A DNA stretch of 64,000 nt from Arcuatula senhousia (GCA_963971305.1 OZ020304.1:21000103-21064102); one strand, 5' to 3'; counted from the stretch's first letter, positions 49,921 to 62,320 are shown. Numbers and translations are program-made. Notes: generated from the sequence alone by a model not told the origin.

Positions 49921-50372
49921 TAGATATACCTTGGCTGTCGCAGCTGGACATGGTAAAAAATAAAGTAAAAAATGCAAATATCTAAAGTGACTACAGTGAG
50001 AGTGGCAATTACTTATGACATTGATCTGTATTGATGAAAGTGCAACTGTATACCAAATATCATATATACTGATTCCTCTTGAACAGACGTAAGAACAAAA
50101 CGTTAACATTTAGCTAAATCAGTATAAAATCTCAGTGTCACTAGACCCAGTATAAAATTGCAAAGTAAGTAGACCGTGACTAGCTGCAGGAGCATACAGA
50201 TAAAATGCTTTCAAAACTGATCTACACTGATGCTAATGCAACTGCATACCAAATATCAATGGTGTACCATATAAACTAGTTCACATAAAACATTCTAAAT
50301 TAAGCAAAAACTTTAACAGTTGCGGTCGCCGTCAAAGTCTCGCCTTTTGCGATATTCATCGCAAGCGAGACA
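49921..50372 (+). repeat. Family C element, copy C2 with terminal hairpin
   Basis: Two related units ('gatctgtattgatgaaagtg' and 'gatctacactgatgctaatg', each followed by 'ataccaaatatca') precede a right end with a strong stem-loop at 50338-50370. Its arms TCTCGC..TTGCGAT/ATCGCAA..GCGAGA are nearly complementary. It matches the end of C1 at 15729-15791 (TTCGCC/GGCGAGACAAAAA). The left boundary abuts the LINE fragment. Confidence 0.5.
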
Positions 50373-50920
50373 AAAATTGGGATCTAGAATTTCTTAAGTT
50401 AATTTTACTTAAAAAAAAATTCAGCCCCAAACAATATCCTGCCTTTTTATACTAGGCTCTGTCTTGCCTTTTATTTCTTTATTTTTCACGATTCAATGGC
50501 ACAGCTTATCAACACACAGTGTTTAAAAAAAATGGTAAACGCATGTAAAAATATCTAGTTGTAAACTATACAAAGACTTAAAAGACTTACTCTGTCATCA
50601 ATGCGTCTACTTGTAATTTATAGAGGACCAGATAATCCTTATGATAATATTTTTATTGACAACATGTTTGTTTAGTTTGGTGGATGTGTTTATCAGCAAA
50701 AAAAGAAGATTCCAATGGACACTAGCTATGCACCATTGCTTGATGATTTGTTTATTCATATAAAACAGACTTCTTACGTTCACTGCTAGATAAAAAAAAA
50801 CCCTCTCTCTTTTGACCTCACTTTCCGTTATTATTAATACTGCATGATGTTGTCCTTTCACTGAAATATTCTCGATTTGGTTACTTCCGTCCTTCTCATA
50901 TATCAACAGGATACAACAGA
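50373..50920. other. Non-coding, nothing recognised
   Basis: AT-rich sequence with no recognisable gene, element ends or repeat of other parts of the window. Confidence 0.3.
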
Positions 50921-50924
50921 TTCA

Positions 50925-51175
50925 AGGAAGTCTGCTTCATATTAAGATTTACATCTCGAAATAGATAATCATTGAAGACTTTCAACAAAGCTCATTGACA
51001 AACGTGATGACTTCATTTTTCCAATCGTCAACTTTCCCTTCTTGTGTAGCAACATTCAGTCTGCTCCAGCTTATGGAGTTAACCTATCACAAACGATTCG
51101 TTATTCCAGATCTTGTGGAACTTTTATCAATTACCTTGCAAGATCGTCTGACACAAAAATAAATGCATAAGAAAT
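50925..51175 (+). pseudogene. Fragment of a Penelope-like reverse transcriptase (C-terminal part)
   Basis: The open frame reads DKRDDFIFPIVNFPFLCSNI, QSAPAYGVNLSQTIRYSRSC and then a stop near 51165. The same motif order (KRDDFTFPIINFPFL, PSYGVYISQLVRYARIC) occurs in the larger copy at 56862-58742. The upstream RT core is missing. The 5' part (AAGTCTGCTTCATATTAAG) is repeated in inverse orientation at the right end of the window. Confidence 0.65.
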
Positions 51176-51329
51176 GGTTACGTTGCTTCTCGGATGTTGT
51201 GTCCATTGAAGAAATCTTATGGAAGACTTCACACGCTCAAAGTAGAAACAGGATTTTGATTTGTCAAATGGCTTTCTTTTGATCTCCTCATAACCGGATT
51301 TGATACGCTGAATCGATCACTAGCAACGC

Positions 51330-51480
51330 CATTGGTGTGCTATAGCTGGCATGAACTGCTTCCAAAGCCCATGAGTTCACTATCATTTCAACATGAGTTC
51401 GCGTTGTTGTTTGCTATTCAGTTGTTTTTTGTGTTGTCTGTTTCTTCGTGCTGCACTCGTTAAGTCATAGGATACATAGA
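51330..51480 (+). repeat. Piece of the same retroelement family (downstream part)
   Basis: 'ggtgtgctatagctggca', 'catgagttcgcgttgttg' and 'tttgtgttg..tttcttcgtgctgc' recur at 53440-53560 and, inverted, at 63430-63690. It is probably the sequence following the RT in this family. Confidence 0.45.
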
Positions 51481-51499
51481 AGAGAGGCAAATAGACTAC

Positions 51500-52480
51500 G
51501 TACATTACATATAACAAAACGCGTCCGCGTGCTTGTCCCCGTTATAACCAGATTTTAGAAATATACCTTGCCCCAAGAGGAAATTCAACGTAAACGACTT
51601 GAGACAAAAATGGGGAAAATTGGAGGCATTCTAAAATTGGCAGTTGCTTCGAGGAACCCGTGAAAACATAAATCCAAGTCACATTTTCGATCCGAATAAT
51701 TAGTAGAGGAGCAGAGGGTCGATTTTTTGTCGATTTGCCTTAATAGTATGACACACGGCTATATTATATATCATTGGAAAGAGGAAAACAATGCCTACAA
51801 GAATATCGAGGTCGTCGCATTCTAACGTGGTCACGTTTTGAGAAAAATGACGTCAAAGATGAATCTTGAATTTCACTCCAAAAGGGGGTACAGATCAAAA
51901 GATGGTGTTAAAAATTTTGTTTGCCAAGAATTAGACTTCAAAGACGGTTTTTCTTGTTAAGTAATAATACAATTTTATAATAATGGTAAAAAATTATAGA
52001 TTTTTTACAAAATTCATGCCGAAATGAGCTTCCGAAATGTAAAAAGTGAATAACTGCATTTTTGTCTCTACCATAACGTTCAACGTGATCCTGGTGTTAC
52101 AATTCATTATTTTCAAATTATGTTTGCTTAATTCTGTTGTATATAGGTTGAAATTATTTTTTGATATCTAACCTTACCATATATACCAACTGCGCTTAAC
52201 TGAGTATCAATCTACAACTCTGCTATTTTTTGCCTAGTATGACCTTCTACTAGACCTTCATTAACATTGTTTTTATTTTTTTTCAATTTATATATTCGGT
52301 CAAAACAACTTTTAAAATATAGAATATAATGAAAGTATAAAATTCTAATGCAAGAAATGAAAAAAAAACTGCTGCTTATAAGCCCATAGTTCGGTAAAGA
52401 GCTGGTTGTCAACTTGGTTGTAAAATACTGTAGTACATCGCCGTACATGTATGTAGATTAAAATAAAAGATTTTCAAATT
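51500..52480. other. Non-coding, nothing recognised
   Basis: No coding frame, element ends or internal repeat that I can support. Confidence 0.3.
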
Positions 52481-52485
52481 ATCCG

Positions 52486-52810
52486 TTTCTTTTCATTTTG
52501 ATACCCATCGAGGTACCGAGGTATATCATGGCTTGTTCTGTCCGTTCGTCTGTCCTTGCTTCTTTCCTTTCTCACGCCTGTCACATATTTTGTATCCACT
52601 ATATTACCAAAATAAAGTTTCTATACTTTCGATGTAAGGTTTGTCAGATCAAATAACTTGTTTCTTTTCATCTTATACCCACTGAGGTATGTATGTTATG
52701 GTTTGTACCGTTCGTCTGTCTGTCCGTGCTTGCTTTCTTTCACCCGTAACACTTTTTGGATTCACGCATGCACTACTAATCTCAAACGCCTTATTTTGCA
52801 CGTCTTACTT
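52486..52810. repeat. Imperfect tandem duplication, about 175-bp unit
   Basis: 'ttcttttcattttgataccc' with 'gaggta', 'tcatggcttgt' and CCGTTCGTCTGTCC recurs from about 52662 as 'ttcttttcatcttataccc', 'gaggta', 'ttatggtttgt' and CCGTTCGTCTGTC. The CCGTTCGTCTGTCC words resemble tails of dispersed repeats elsewhere in the window (640-655). Confidence 0.5.
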
Positions 52811-53255
52811 GATGTTTTTGATGATTTTGGGGATTTTTTTAAGCCATTTATGAATGTTTACCATCGACCCAATAGGGTTTGATATGTTGCATCGCTAAAT
52901 CATCAAAGGCACGTTGATAGACTGTCTTCGTGTTTTTATGAAATCTTTTTCGTACCCAAATGTACATGTAGATGACATGCACCTTCTAAGAAATAATGAA
53001 TTTGATTTATTCGGGTAGGGATGTTCTCCTGAAACCTCTGGACTTCTGAACCATCCAAGACTAGCATCATATCATACTATATCTACATATTACTTCTCAA
53101 AACGTGTTTATGTTTGCAAGTCTATCATAGCTAGCTGTCAGTAAGGCTGCCAAAAAAAGGTCCCCGTTGAAAAAAGAAAGAAATTAACGGTAATTTGATG
53201 GAAGACACAATGCGCTTATAGAAAAAATATAGATTTTTTATTTCCCAGATGTGTA

Positions 53256-53560
53256 AAGATGTTGTTTTTATGTCCCGTCCACGAAAGTGGGGGCATATAG
53301 TGTTTGGGTTGGTTCAACCATCGTCCATCCGTACGTCCCAAATGTTCGAGATGTGGCATTATTTCTTTTGGATTTGACAAGCTGAAATTTAGCATAGCGT
53401 CGGAAGTGTTGCAACAATAAATTGACTATTTGCACTACCGTAGCACCTGAGTTCATTCTCGTTATGACGTGAGTTCGCGTTATTGATTGCTATTCAGTTT
53501 TTTTTGTTGGTTTTTTTTTTGTTATTATGGTGTCTGTTGTTTCGTGCTGTTCTGACCTGT
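53256..53560. repeat. Dispersed repeats: CACGAAAGTGGGGGC unit and retroelement tail
   Basis: 'tatgtcccgtccacgaaag' and TGGGGGCATATAG form one dispersed repeat (53268-53440). From 53440 follows 'cacctgagttcattctcgtt' and 'gagttcgcgttattg', a copy of the tail at 51370-51460 and 63560-63620 (inverted). Confidence 0.45.
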
Positions 53561-53859
53561 TCCTGATTGAATGCATTGGTTTTGCTCCTCAGTCTCGCGA
53601 CGTTCAAATTCTCCATTTGTACCGCTCTGCATCTGGCCTTCAGAACATGCATTCCAAGTCATTTCATCTTTACCATAATTTCGTTAAGTGATATTTAATT
53701 TATCATTTTCAATATTTTAGATCTATTGGACTTTGCCGAATGAAACTTGGAATGAAGGTTCCTAAGTTATAGTGAACATTATGTATATCTATTTTATTTA
53801 GCATTATTTTTAATTCTTAATGGACTGGCAATTTACAATATTTCACCTTATTATGTCCC

Positions 53860-54130
53860 TCGTAAAGTGTAGCATTATCGACAAATATAGGGGTCACTCT
53901 GACACCATCCGTCGTCCTGCGTCGTCATGCGTCTAGCGTCGTCCTGCGGCGTTACAGTTTTCTCAGAAACTATACTTGTACATCTTGTACATGCCACAGC
54001 TTCTTGATATTTGGCATAAAGGTATTATTAGTATAAACATAATGGGGAAAAATCACGAACATCCATTTCGAATTGCAGGCGTGAAAGCGCTTTCAAAACA
54101 AAAGTGTGACCGGTGGACGCACGGATGAAC
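53860..54130. repeat. Dispersed repeat with GTCGTCCTGCGTCGT words
   Basis: Short CGTC-rich units (53908-53952) are followed by 'acagttttctcagaaactat' and 'ttgatatttggcata'. The composition is that of a dispersed repeat end; I see no second full copy. Confidence 0.35.
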
Positions 54131-54175
54131 ATCCGGCATTTCTATGACCTCAGTGTAGCGTCGGAAGGAAAAATC

Positions 54176-54925
54176 ACCATCGGGGGGGGGCGGGGGTTTT
54201 AACTTGGTAATTTTTTGGGTGGGTTTGTGCCATTCTCAGCTTGAATTCGATACCCTAAATTATATAAAATTTCCAATTTTCATGACCCATATATCTATAA
54301 AATCAACTTTATTTATGACCCATATTTATATGAAATTGACAATTTTTATGACCCATATGTATTTCACCTTATCATGTCGCTTGTAAGGGGGTCTATCTGT
54401 GACTATTTCAGGACTGGATTTGAATTATATGCATTTTATTTAGACCATGGGCCAATTGCAGAACCGCTAGTAGTGCCAAATGGCCTCGTTGAAGACTGCT
54501 GGCGGTTGTCCATTGTGTTTTTTTTCTGAATTGCTTCTTGAATGTGGACTGTGTCGCGTACACTTATTCCACATCTCATTATTTTCTATATATTCATCAA
54601 TATGTAAATTAGTATTCTTATAATATAGCCCTAATTTGTTTCCAAATATTATTAGCCTAGAGACGGAGATTATTTCTTATAGCTTGTTGCTAATGCAATG
54701 GGGCACATCTATATGAAAATCCAAAGAAAAGAACCGCATGACCCATATCTTTATAAGACCAGATTTTTTTCCTATGAAATTTAAAAGCATACCCATTTTT
54801 ATGAAAAATTATCTCAAAACTATACCCATTTTGATAAAGATTTTCAAAAAACCTACCCGTATTTTTGGCACATCCACGTAAACCTTTTGATAGGAAGTTG
54901 ACTCCCATCCCCGGGATCACCATAA
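54176..54925. repeat. Repeat family D copy 2, interrupted by repeat E1
   Basis: The 'catgacccatat' units, the block 'ggagattatttcttatagctt', and 'acctacccgtatttttggca' with CATCCACGTA match 47255-47665 in order. Family E (54385-54592) lies in the middle and is absent from copy 1. Confidence 0.5.
54385..54592 (+). repeat. Repeat family E, copy E1
   Basis: 'gggggtctatctgtgactat', 'gaccatgggccaattgca', 'tggcctcgttgaag' and 'gtacacttattccacatct' recur in inverse orientation at 56214-56421. A weaker relative lies near 42595-42710 ('gggccaatg', 'cacttattccacatctca'). Confidence 0.55.
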
Positions 54926-55955
54926 ACTATAAACTATATGGTCCTATATAATGTCCTTTCTATTACTTTATACGGAAAATAACCAGGTCCCACGTACTTG
55001 GTTTGTATATTATAATTTACACTCTAAAAACTGCAAAAATATCAAAAATAAGAAAGTTTATCACAATAGTAACAGACAGCCCCTTTATATATCGTTAACA
55101 TGTATATCAAATCATCCTGATTAAGCTATATAAAGGAATATATTAACTTTGTAAATAAAACTACATGTGCTTTTTGTGACCGGATATAGTGTAAATTCCT
55201 AACCGAAGACCGATTTGTGTTAATCCGAACATGCCACATGATCTTTAATCCCAAATTTCTTAAAAACTACAATACCTAAAAATCTAAATTTGTGTGTACA
55301 TGTGTACTTAATAAACGTACCTTGAATTCACGTAAAGCATTTTGTATACATGACACGGAATCTTTTCACAAAAGAGAAAATAGTCAAAAATTCAATGATT
55401 ATTCTTGATATAAAAAGGTACAATGGCTTTGAGTAGCATAAAGGTTTTCTTTCACTTTTTTATTGATTTTTGGCAAGTTTAACATATTATCCTCGTGTCC
55501 AAAGCCTTTCATGAATAAATTGGGATAATTAACGGTCTTTTTGATTGACTTTAAAACCAGTGGTAAAATGCACATTTTATGGGTACCGTCAAAAAACGTA
55601 AAAAATAGAAAAACGTGACCACGCCAGAATACGACGACCAAGCTAAATTGAAAGTATAATAATTTTCCTTTCATAAAATATCAAATTTATCTGTGTGTCA
55701 TACTATTAACCCAAACTCGAAAACTAGAGGCTTTTTTAAATGCCTGCTACCCTACTAAATCGAGATGATTATATTGACGAGAAAATGCCTTATGTACCAC
55801 TTCAGTAAAATCGGTAAAGATGCCACCGTAACACCCGAACATAGAGCTAATATCAACAATGTTCTTCATTCGCTAGACTCAGAAAACTCTGATAGATAAC
55901 ATGCACAGGGGCTTGAATTCTGGTCATTTATATCGCCTTAAAAAAATCGACCCCC
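54926..55955. other. Non-coding, nothing recognised
   Basis: No supported feature. The minus-strand ORF at 55399-55674 has no recognisable motif and is probably chance. Confidence 0.3.
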
Positions 55956-56039
55956 TACTCTATAATATAGAGAAGGGGGGTGTTGTCAGTGGATTTTTTC
56001 AAGGTCTCTATTTCTGAAGCTCTTCATTCATTGTCAATG

Positions 56040-56165
56040 TTTAAAATCCGGGAAAGCACGAGGTGTTAATGAATTTCCAAACGAGTTTCTAAAACATGGT
56101 GGCGATAGTATGTTAAGAACATTATGCGATCTGTTTACGTTTATTTTGGACACCGAGGAAATACC
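56040..56165 (+). pseudogene. Short LINE reverse-transcriptase fragment
   Basis: The frame KSGKARGVNEFPNEFLKHGG followed by LCDLFTFILDTEEIPT matches the pattern at the start of LINE RT domains (K..GK..G.D..P.E.LK.GG...L..L...I...E.IP). It is cut off at 56165, and repeat E2 begins shortly after. Confidence 0.5.
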
Positions 56166-56213
56166 AACCACTATATTGGTAAAGCATAAACTTTGGTTTG
56201 ACTCTGATCTTAA

Positions 56214-56421
56214 ATAGAAAATAAAGAGATGTGGAATAAGTGTACGCGACACAGCCCACAATTAAACGGCAATTTAGAAAAACCACAATGGAAAACCGCC
56301 AGCAGCCTTCAACGAGGCCATTTGGCACTGCTCGCGGTTATGCAATTGGCCCATGGTCTAAATAAGATGCATATAATTCAAATCCAGCCCTGAAATAGTC
56401 ACAGATAGACCCCCTTCTTAA
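56214..56421 (-). repeat. Repeat family E, copy E2 (inverted to E1)
   Basis: The inverse complement matches E1 at 54385-54592 over about 200 bp with scattered differences. The two copies could pair if transcribed together. Confidence 0.55.
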
Positions 56422-56429
56422 ACAAGGAA

Positions 56430-56600
56430 CAGAAAACATCAAAAAGACAAGTACAAACGAAAGCTTTGTCAAGGATTCCTGGCTTAGGACAGGCACATGT
56501 AATATGTGGCGGGGTTAAACTAGTTTTTTGGGCCCAACCTTCCCCCTATCAATATTCCTAGACAAGGCACAAAAACTAAACACACAATAAAAATCAAATC
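56430..56600. repeat. CCTGGCTTAGGACAGG dispersed repeat
   Basis: 'ttcctggcttaggacaggca' and 'ggttaaactagttttttggg' correspond to the copy at 3583-3650. Confidence 0.45.
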
Positions 56601-56767
56601 GATCAAAGTCCAATTCTACTAGAGAGAACCTAAGACAAAAAACAAGAACAAACAAAAGGACGGTAAAGGAACTCTCTATAGAACACTCGCTGTTACTGAC
56701 AGCTAGCTGAGAATCATCAATCGACTGATGTAAAAAAATCAAACGTATCGATCTTAAATCCGACACA

Positions 56768-56799
56768 ACACTTCAAGCAATAATGATTTAGTGAAGTGT
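56768..56799 (-). other. Hairpin downstream of the Penelope-like ORF
   Basis: A perfect 8-bp stem (ACACTTCA/TGAAGTGT) with a 16-nt loop lies in the presumed 3' UTR of the retroelement. On the minus strand ATGA overlaps the stem base and AA lies in the loop, as in selenocysteine insertion elements. The required GA opposite ATGA is not present, so I do not call it a SECIS. Confidence 0.35.
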
Positions 56800-56861
56800 C
56801 ATCACACAAAACCGACACGCTTGATCGCTATAATGCTTAAAAATGACAATAGTAAAAACGT

Positions 56862-58742
56862 TTATGGAAGTTTTAAAGCGCGTATTAAGTTTTCAATATT
56901 TCTGCCAAAAAACACTAAATTCAAAGATTTAACCAAGATATTCATTTCATATCCTTTCCGTAATAAATTTTGAAGCCAATTTTTCATTTCTATTGGATTG
57001 CTTTTAAATTTGTGAGCTTTATAAAAAACATTACCATAAAATACAGGATGTGATATTCCTTTCACTATAAGAAAGTGACGTGTACAATTAAATTTTTCAA
57101 TAAGAGATCGATACTTGTGGAAGAATTTAGAAAAAGATTTTACTAATTTGTGGTATCGATAACCTTGTTTTAATAATTTTTCAGTAATAAAACGGTTTTT
57201 ATTATTAAAATCAGAAACACAACTGCAGATCCGAGCATATCTTACTAACTGTGAAATGTAAACCCCGTATGACGGCGCTAGTGGAACATCTCCTTCAAGA
57301 AAAGGAAAATTTATAATAGGGAAGGTAAAGTCGTCACGTTTATCATATACTTTGGTATGTAATTTTCCGTCAATAATACTTAAATCTAAATCTAAAAAAG
57401 GACATCTATCACCGGTGACGTTAGATTTGTTCAAGGTTAATTCAGAAGGATAGATATCTGTAATAAAATTAGAAAATGAAGGATTGTTGAGTGCAAGAAT
57501 GTCATCTAAATATCTAAAAGTATAATTGAAAGTTTCGATTAGGTTCTGTTTGTTCGGGTCTTTTTTTAGCCATAAATTGTGATTCATAACAGTATAGGAA
57601 AAGGTCGGCTATAAGTGGCGCACAATTAGTACCCATAGGAATACCAATAATTTGGCGATAAATTTGTTTACCAAAACGTATGTAAATATTATCTAACAAA
57701 TAATTTAGAGCAGTAATAGTTTCTGCATCAGTCCAGTTGATGTAACCCTTTTGAGTCTCGTTACTAAAAAATGATTTACTAAATGATTTTGAAACTCTAG
57801 AACAGATACAATCACTTTTAGATTTGTCAAAACACCATTTAACCAAATATTCAAATTTCTTTTTAATCAGATTACTAGTATGTGGAAGGTTAGTATATAA
57901 AGTAGAAAAATCGTAACTATCAACGGTATGAAAAGTATTTTCAAAAGCACGAAGCTTGTCCAAAACATCAAGAGAATTTTTTACACTCCAAAAATAATTA
58001 ATTCCACTGTTTTCAAATACCCTTTCACAGTATTGAATAATAAATTCCTTCGTAGTAGTTAAAGTAAGTGATAGAACTTTGGAAATATGGGTTAAAGAAC
58101 ACTTACTTGAAGCAGAGATAAAACGAGATTTATATGGATTTTTGTGCAATTTAGGTATCCAGTACATAGTAGGTAATTTAAAGTATGTCGGGGCAACTCG
58201 AAGTGCTGTGGTCGCTATGATATGATCGTCAATGATACCTGATTCTGTCGAATGCACGGGAACGAAAGTGTTCGAATTTTTTATTTCGTGCATTAAAACC
58301 TGAAGGTAAAACTTTCTTCATACCACAACGACATTGTTAGCTGCTTTGTCGGCGGGAACAAACACGTATCGCAAACCAAGTAAACGGATTTTTGACTTTA
58401 TTCTATTAAGGTTAGTATTAGGCCTAAAATCTACAAATGAATTTTGAAATTGGCTAATTCTGAGTTGAACAATTGCCATAAATTTATTAATAAAACGGTC
58501 TAGAGATTTTGAGTCGGCCCCTTCTCTCCTGATCCAAGATTTGCAATAAGAGAGAAGGGAAGTTTTGATACAATTTAGGCAGGAATTCCAATTAATTTTA
58601 GTAGGTGGTCTAAACTTTGGTCCTTTTTTCAAGAAATTGATAACCTCTGGGTCATTGACGATTGAAAGGTCTCCGGTAACAACATGATCACAAGGAGCAT
58701 ATCTGAAATCAGATTTAGTACACAGTCCGAAAACCGGTGGTA
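56862..58742 (-). pseudogene. Reverse transcriptase of a Penelope-like retroelement (near-complete RT)
   Basis: In order: CDHVVTGDLSIVNDPEV, LGLRYVFVPADKAANNVVVV, an in-frame TGA (58318-58320), YWIPKLHKNPYKSRFISASS, motif A (YDFSTLYTNLPH), IPMGTNCAPLIADLFLY, a one-base frameshift in an A7 run near 57562, motif C (FRYLDDIL), KRDDFTFPIINFPFLEGDVP and SYGVYISQLVRYARICSCVS. The catalytic aspartates are intact. I assign it to Penelope-like elements by the IPMGTN and YLDD pattern from memory. I see no GIY-YIG endonuclease on either side. Frame before the TGA is closed upstream by TAA at about 58745. Confidence 0.65.
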
Positions 58743-58770
58743 TTTAAACAATAGAATGTGAGCTCTTCAT

Positions 58771-59955
58771 TGGAAAAGATAGGAAAGTCAATTCGAATGT
58801 TTATCCTGGTTGTCAAGTGAATCAAAAGTTCTTTTTAGTACAAAATTTCTTCCAATTTTTAATTTATGCTGATAAAATAAACTTTTTTGAATTAAAAAGA
58901 GTTTTTAAAAGTAACATATTGCATTTTAATGCATGTTATTATGTGGATATTTATGAAATGCATACGGTGCAAACTGAAATGGATCGCACAACTTTAACTT
59001 TTATATAAAAAATTTAAAAAAATCACACTATTTGTTTAAATGTATATCTTCCCATCTGCAAATTTTCAGACATGTACTGCAAGAGGTAAAGCCAAAATAA
59101 AATTAAGAAAAAGACCTATTTTTCTAGTCCGTCTTGACAACCTTCTTTTTAAAAGTACACGATTTACCTGTTGAATTCGATTATGTCATAGAACATGTTT
59201 ACCTTTTTGACCGGTATCCGTAAATTGGGATCAACAGTATGTGAATTTGCATTGTATTGGAGTAAATGTCCAATTCAATATTCAGTCATCCGTTTTAAAA
59301 ATAGGAATGACTCCAATTTATCATGTTTATAATTTATTAAAGATAGAACTTGGTTGTGTCCCTTGAAAGTTTTTCATAGTTACACATTGAATTCAAATGG
59401 ATCGTTACATGATAACAGTAAAATATAATTTTCAAACTAATATCTGTCGAAAGAAAAGGTAATAACCTAACTTTCCCACAAGTTTCGAAAATGTACTGCA
59501 GGTATTACGCCTTGTGTGATTTTTTAAAGGTTGAGATGACATTTTATTTTTTTCCAACGGCCAATAAGTTTCACTCGATTTGTTAAAATATGCACTTTTG
59601 TTGACCTTATAAACAACTGTTTACGCAACAGAAAAGATTCGTTAATAACATAACATGTCCAACGTATATGATAGTAGTCAAATCCATGCGTAATAAATGA
59701 AAATTGAAGATTGTTTATATGCCGTCACCATCGTTGTTGTCATCGTTAAAAATTTAAAAACACATTAGCTGTTTTCTGCAGGGGAGATAATTGAATACCA
59801 CTAGATATTAGACTGTACAGTCGCATGTTAAAGGAATATTCGTGTCTAGTTCTTCATCAGTTGTAGTTGTTGTATAGTTAAAAATAATGTTACGTGTAGG
59901 TTTCTTATATTTATAAGATACAATAGGTGGTTCGGTATTAGAAAAATAAGGTGGA
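58771..59955. other. Non-coding, nothing recognised
   Basis: AT-rich sequence without supported genes or element ends; it separates the Penelope-like remnant from the LINE. Confidence 0.3.
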
Positions 59956-59965
59956 ATGAGATCTT

Positions 59966-62320
59966 AAAGACTTAAGGTCACAAGTCACTTTCAGAGCTAG
60001 ACAAATGTCAAAATCACCTTATGATAAAAATGTTAGAAATAGCTTTTACAAAATTTTTCGAATATATAACAAAACTAAAAAATTTAAAGCAAAAAATTAT
60101 ACAAAAGATCTTATAAAACAACTAGACTCACTTGAGAGTAACAACCCAAAGGCATATTGGTCCCTCATAAATTCCTTAAAGGACAAAAAGGAAGATGAGA
60201 TTCCTATTGATTTATCTGAATTTAAGTCCCACTTTGAAAATCTTAATTAACCTAATGACAAATTTAGTGAAAGGATCAAACAAATTAAAGACCATTTAAT
60301 AAGAATGGAATCCAATTCATCGTTATTCACTAACCTTGATTTCTCTATTTCTGATAAAGAGATATTAGATGCTATTAAAGACCTGAAAAATAACAAATCA
60401 GGAGGGCTTCAACTTATCAACAATAATATACTGAGAGCAACCCAAACCTATCTTTTACCAAGTTTAAAAAAGATCTTTAATGCCATTTTGTTATCTGGTT
60501 ATTATCCTAATAACTGGTCGGCTGGATACCTCACACCAATTTTTAAATCTGGTGATAGAAGTAAACCTGAAAATTACAGGGGTATAGCCATCACTGGTTG
60601 TCTAGGCAAGCTATTCAACTCTATATTTAATAAAAGACTTGATCAATATTTTGTTGAAAATGATGTTATTTCCCCATTCCAAATTGGTTTCACAAAAAAG
60701 GCAAGGCCTGCTGACCACATGTTTGTACTAACAGCTATTATAGATAAGCAGTTTGCTCATGCAAACAAACTGTTTGCCTGTTTTGTAGACTTCAAAAAGG
60801 TCTTTGATACAGTTTTACAAGAAGCAATTTACTTAAAAATGCTCAAAAGTGGTATTGGGGGTCTATTTTATAAAATTCTTCAGAATATGTTCAGTAAGTC
60901 TATCCTAGCTGTGAGACATGGTGATTCCCTTTCTGAAAATTTCTCCTCTAATATTGGAGTTAGACGAGTAATCTGTTTAAGCTCTTCATAAATGATCTTC
61001 CCAAGTATCTTGAAGACTCATCTGACCCAATTTTTCTTAATAACCGCAGAATAGATTGCTTGCTATATGCAGATGATGTTGTTTTGCTTTCAACCTCTGC
61101 ATCTGGCCTTCAAAGTAAACTTGATAAGTTAGGAAAATTTAGTAAAGATTGGTGTATAGATCTAAATATTAATAAAACCAAAATTGTGATTTTCAATAAA
61201 ACAGGTAAATTACAAAAAAATAAATTCTTCTTTCTTGGTAAAGAGCTTGATAATGTTACTAAATACAAGTATCTTGGCATAATCTTCTCTGCCTGTGGCT
61301 CTTTCAATGAAACCAAACATGACCTGTACAGAAAAGCAATGAAAGGATTGTACAAACTTAAGTCTGATCTGTTCTCCCTTGGTCCTAGTATAGAGTCTGC
61401 TATACATGTTTTTGACCACACCATTAGATCTATTTTAGATTATGGATCTGAAATATGGGGTTGTTTTCTTCCAAAAAGTATGAAATCAGATAGTCTATGT
61501 AATTTTAGAAGATTGCCAGGTGTCTTCCCCTCTGTTAAGTTAGAACTACACTTTCTAAAATACCTCTCATTTGTTAACAAAAAATCCTCAAACTTTGCTA
61601 TTATGTCTGAATTTGGCAGAATTCCTATGGCATTTACACATTTTAAGGCAGTGTTAAATTATTGGCACCGAATTGTTACATGTCCATCGGATCTTTTAAA
61701 AGATGCCTACTCTGATTTGAAGGATTTACATCATAATGGTGCAGACACCTGGTACTCATCACTTTCACATTTACTAAAAATCTTAAATATTGATTTGGAG
61801 AGGGGTCCAAGTCATTTAAATAAACATTATTTTAAACATTTAATTAAAAACCAGATGAAACATATATATATATATTGATAACTGGTATAAAACTCGTGAC
61901 AATCATATTAAAGAAGATGGTAAACTTAGAACATATCTTTCAATTAAAACCAATTTTGGAACTGAAAAATACCTTAACCTTATAGAAAGACCTGAGTTAA
62001 GAAAATGCATAGCAAGATTCAGAACCAGCAACCATAAATTATTCATTGAGACTGGACGATATACTAAACCCTTAACTAAAAAAGAAGAAAGAATTTGTCA
62101 AAAATGTAATTTAAATGAAATTGAAAATGAACTCCATTTCTTTACCTCTTGTCCTACGTTTTCTGATCTCAGAAATAAATTATTTGAAAGTATTCAAAAA
62201 TATAATATTAACTTCACCCAGTTATCAAACTTTAATAAATTCTACTGGTGCTTCAATAATGAAGATATAAGAACTCTGAATGACTTGGGCTCCTTCCTGC
62301 TAAATTGTAATGTGACTTAA
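59966..62320 (+). pseudogene. LINE ORF2 reverse transcriptase, decayed
   Basis: MSKSPYDKNVRNSFYKIFR opens the first visible piece. Then come AGYLTPIFKSGDRSKPENYR, IAITGCLGKLFNSIF, the motif A region with CFVDFKKVFD, LLYADDVVLLS (catalytic YADD at about 61063-61077) and ILDYGSEIWG, ending with ARFRTSNHKLFIETGRY and C..C..H..C. Breaks: an in-frame TAA at 60248; loss of the G-x-x-LSP segment plus a frameshift near 60965-60985; and a frameshift at an (AT)n run near 61875. The final stop is TAA near 62318. Not functional. Confidence 0.78.

Noticed and set aside
56768..56802. SECIS element for the Penelope-like ORF
   Set aside because: ATGA, a stem and AA in the loop are present, but the opposing GA of the quartet is missing and the ATGA-to-AA distance is short.
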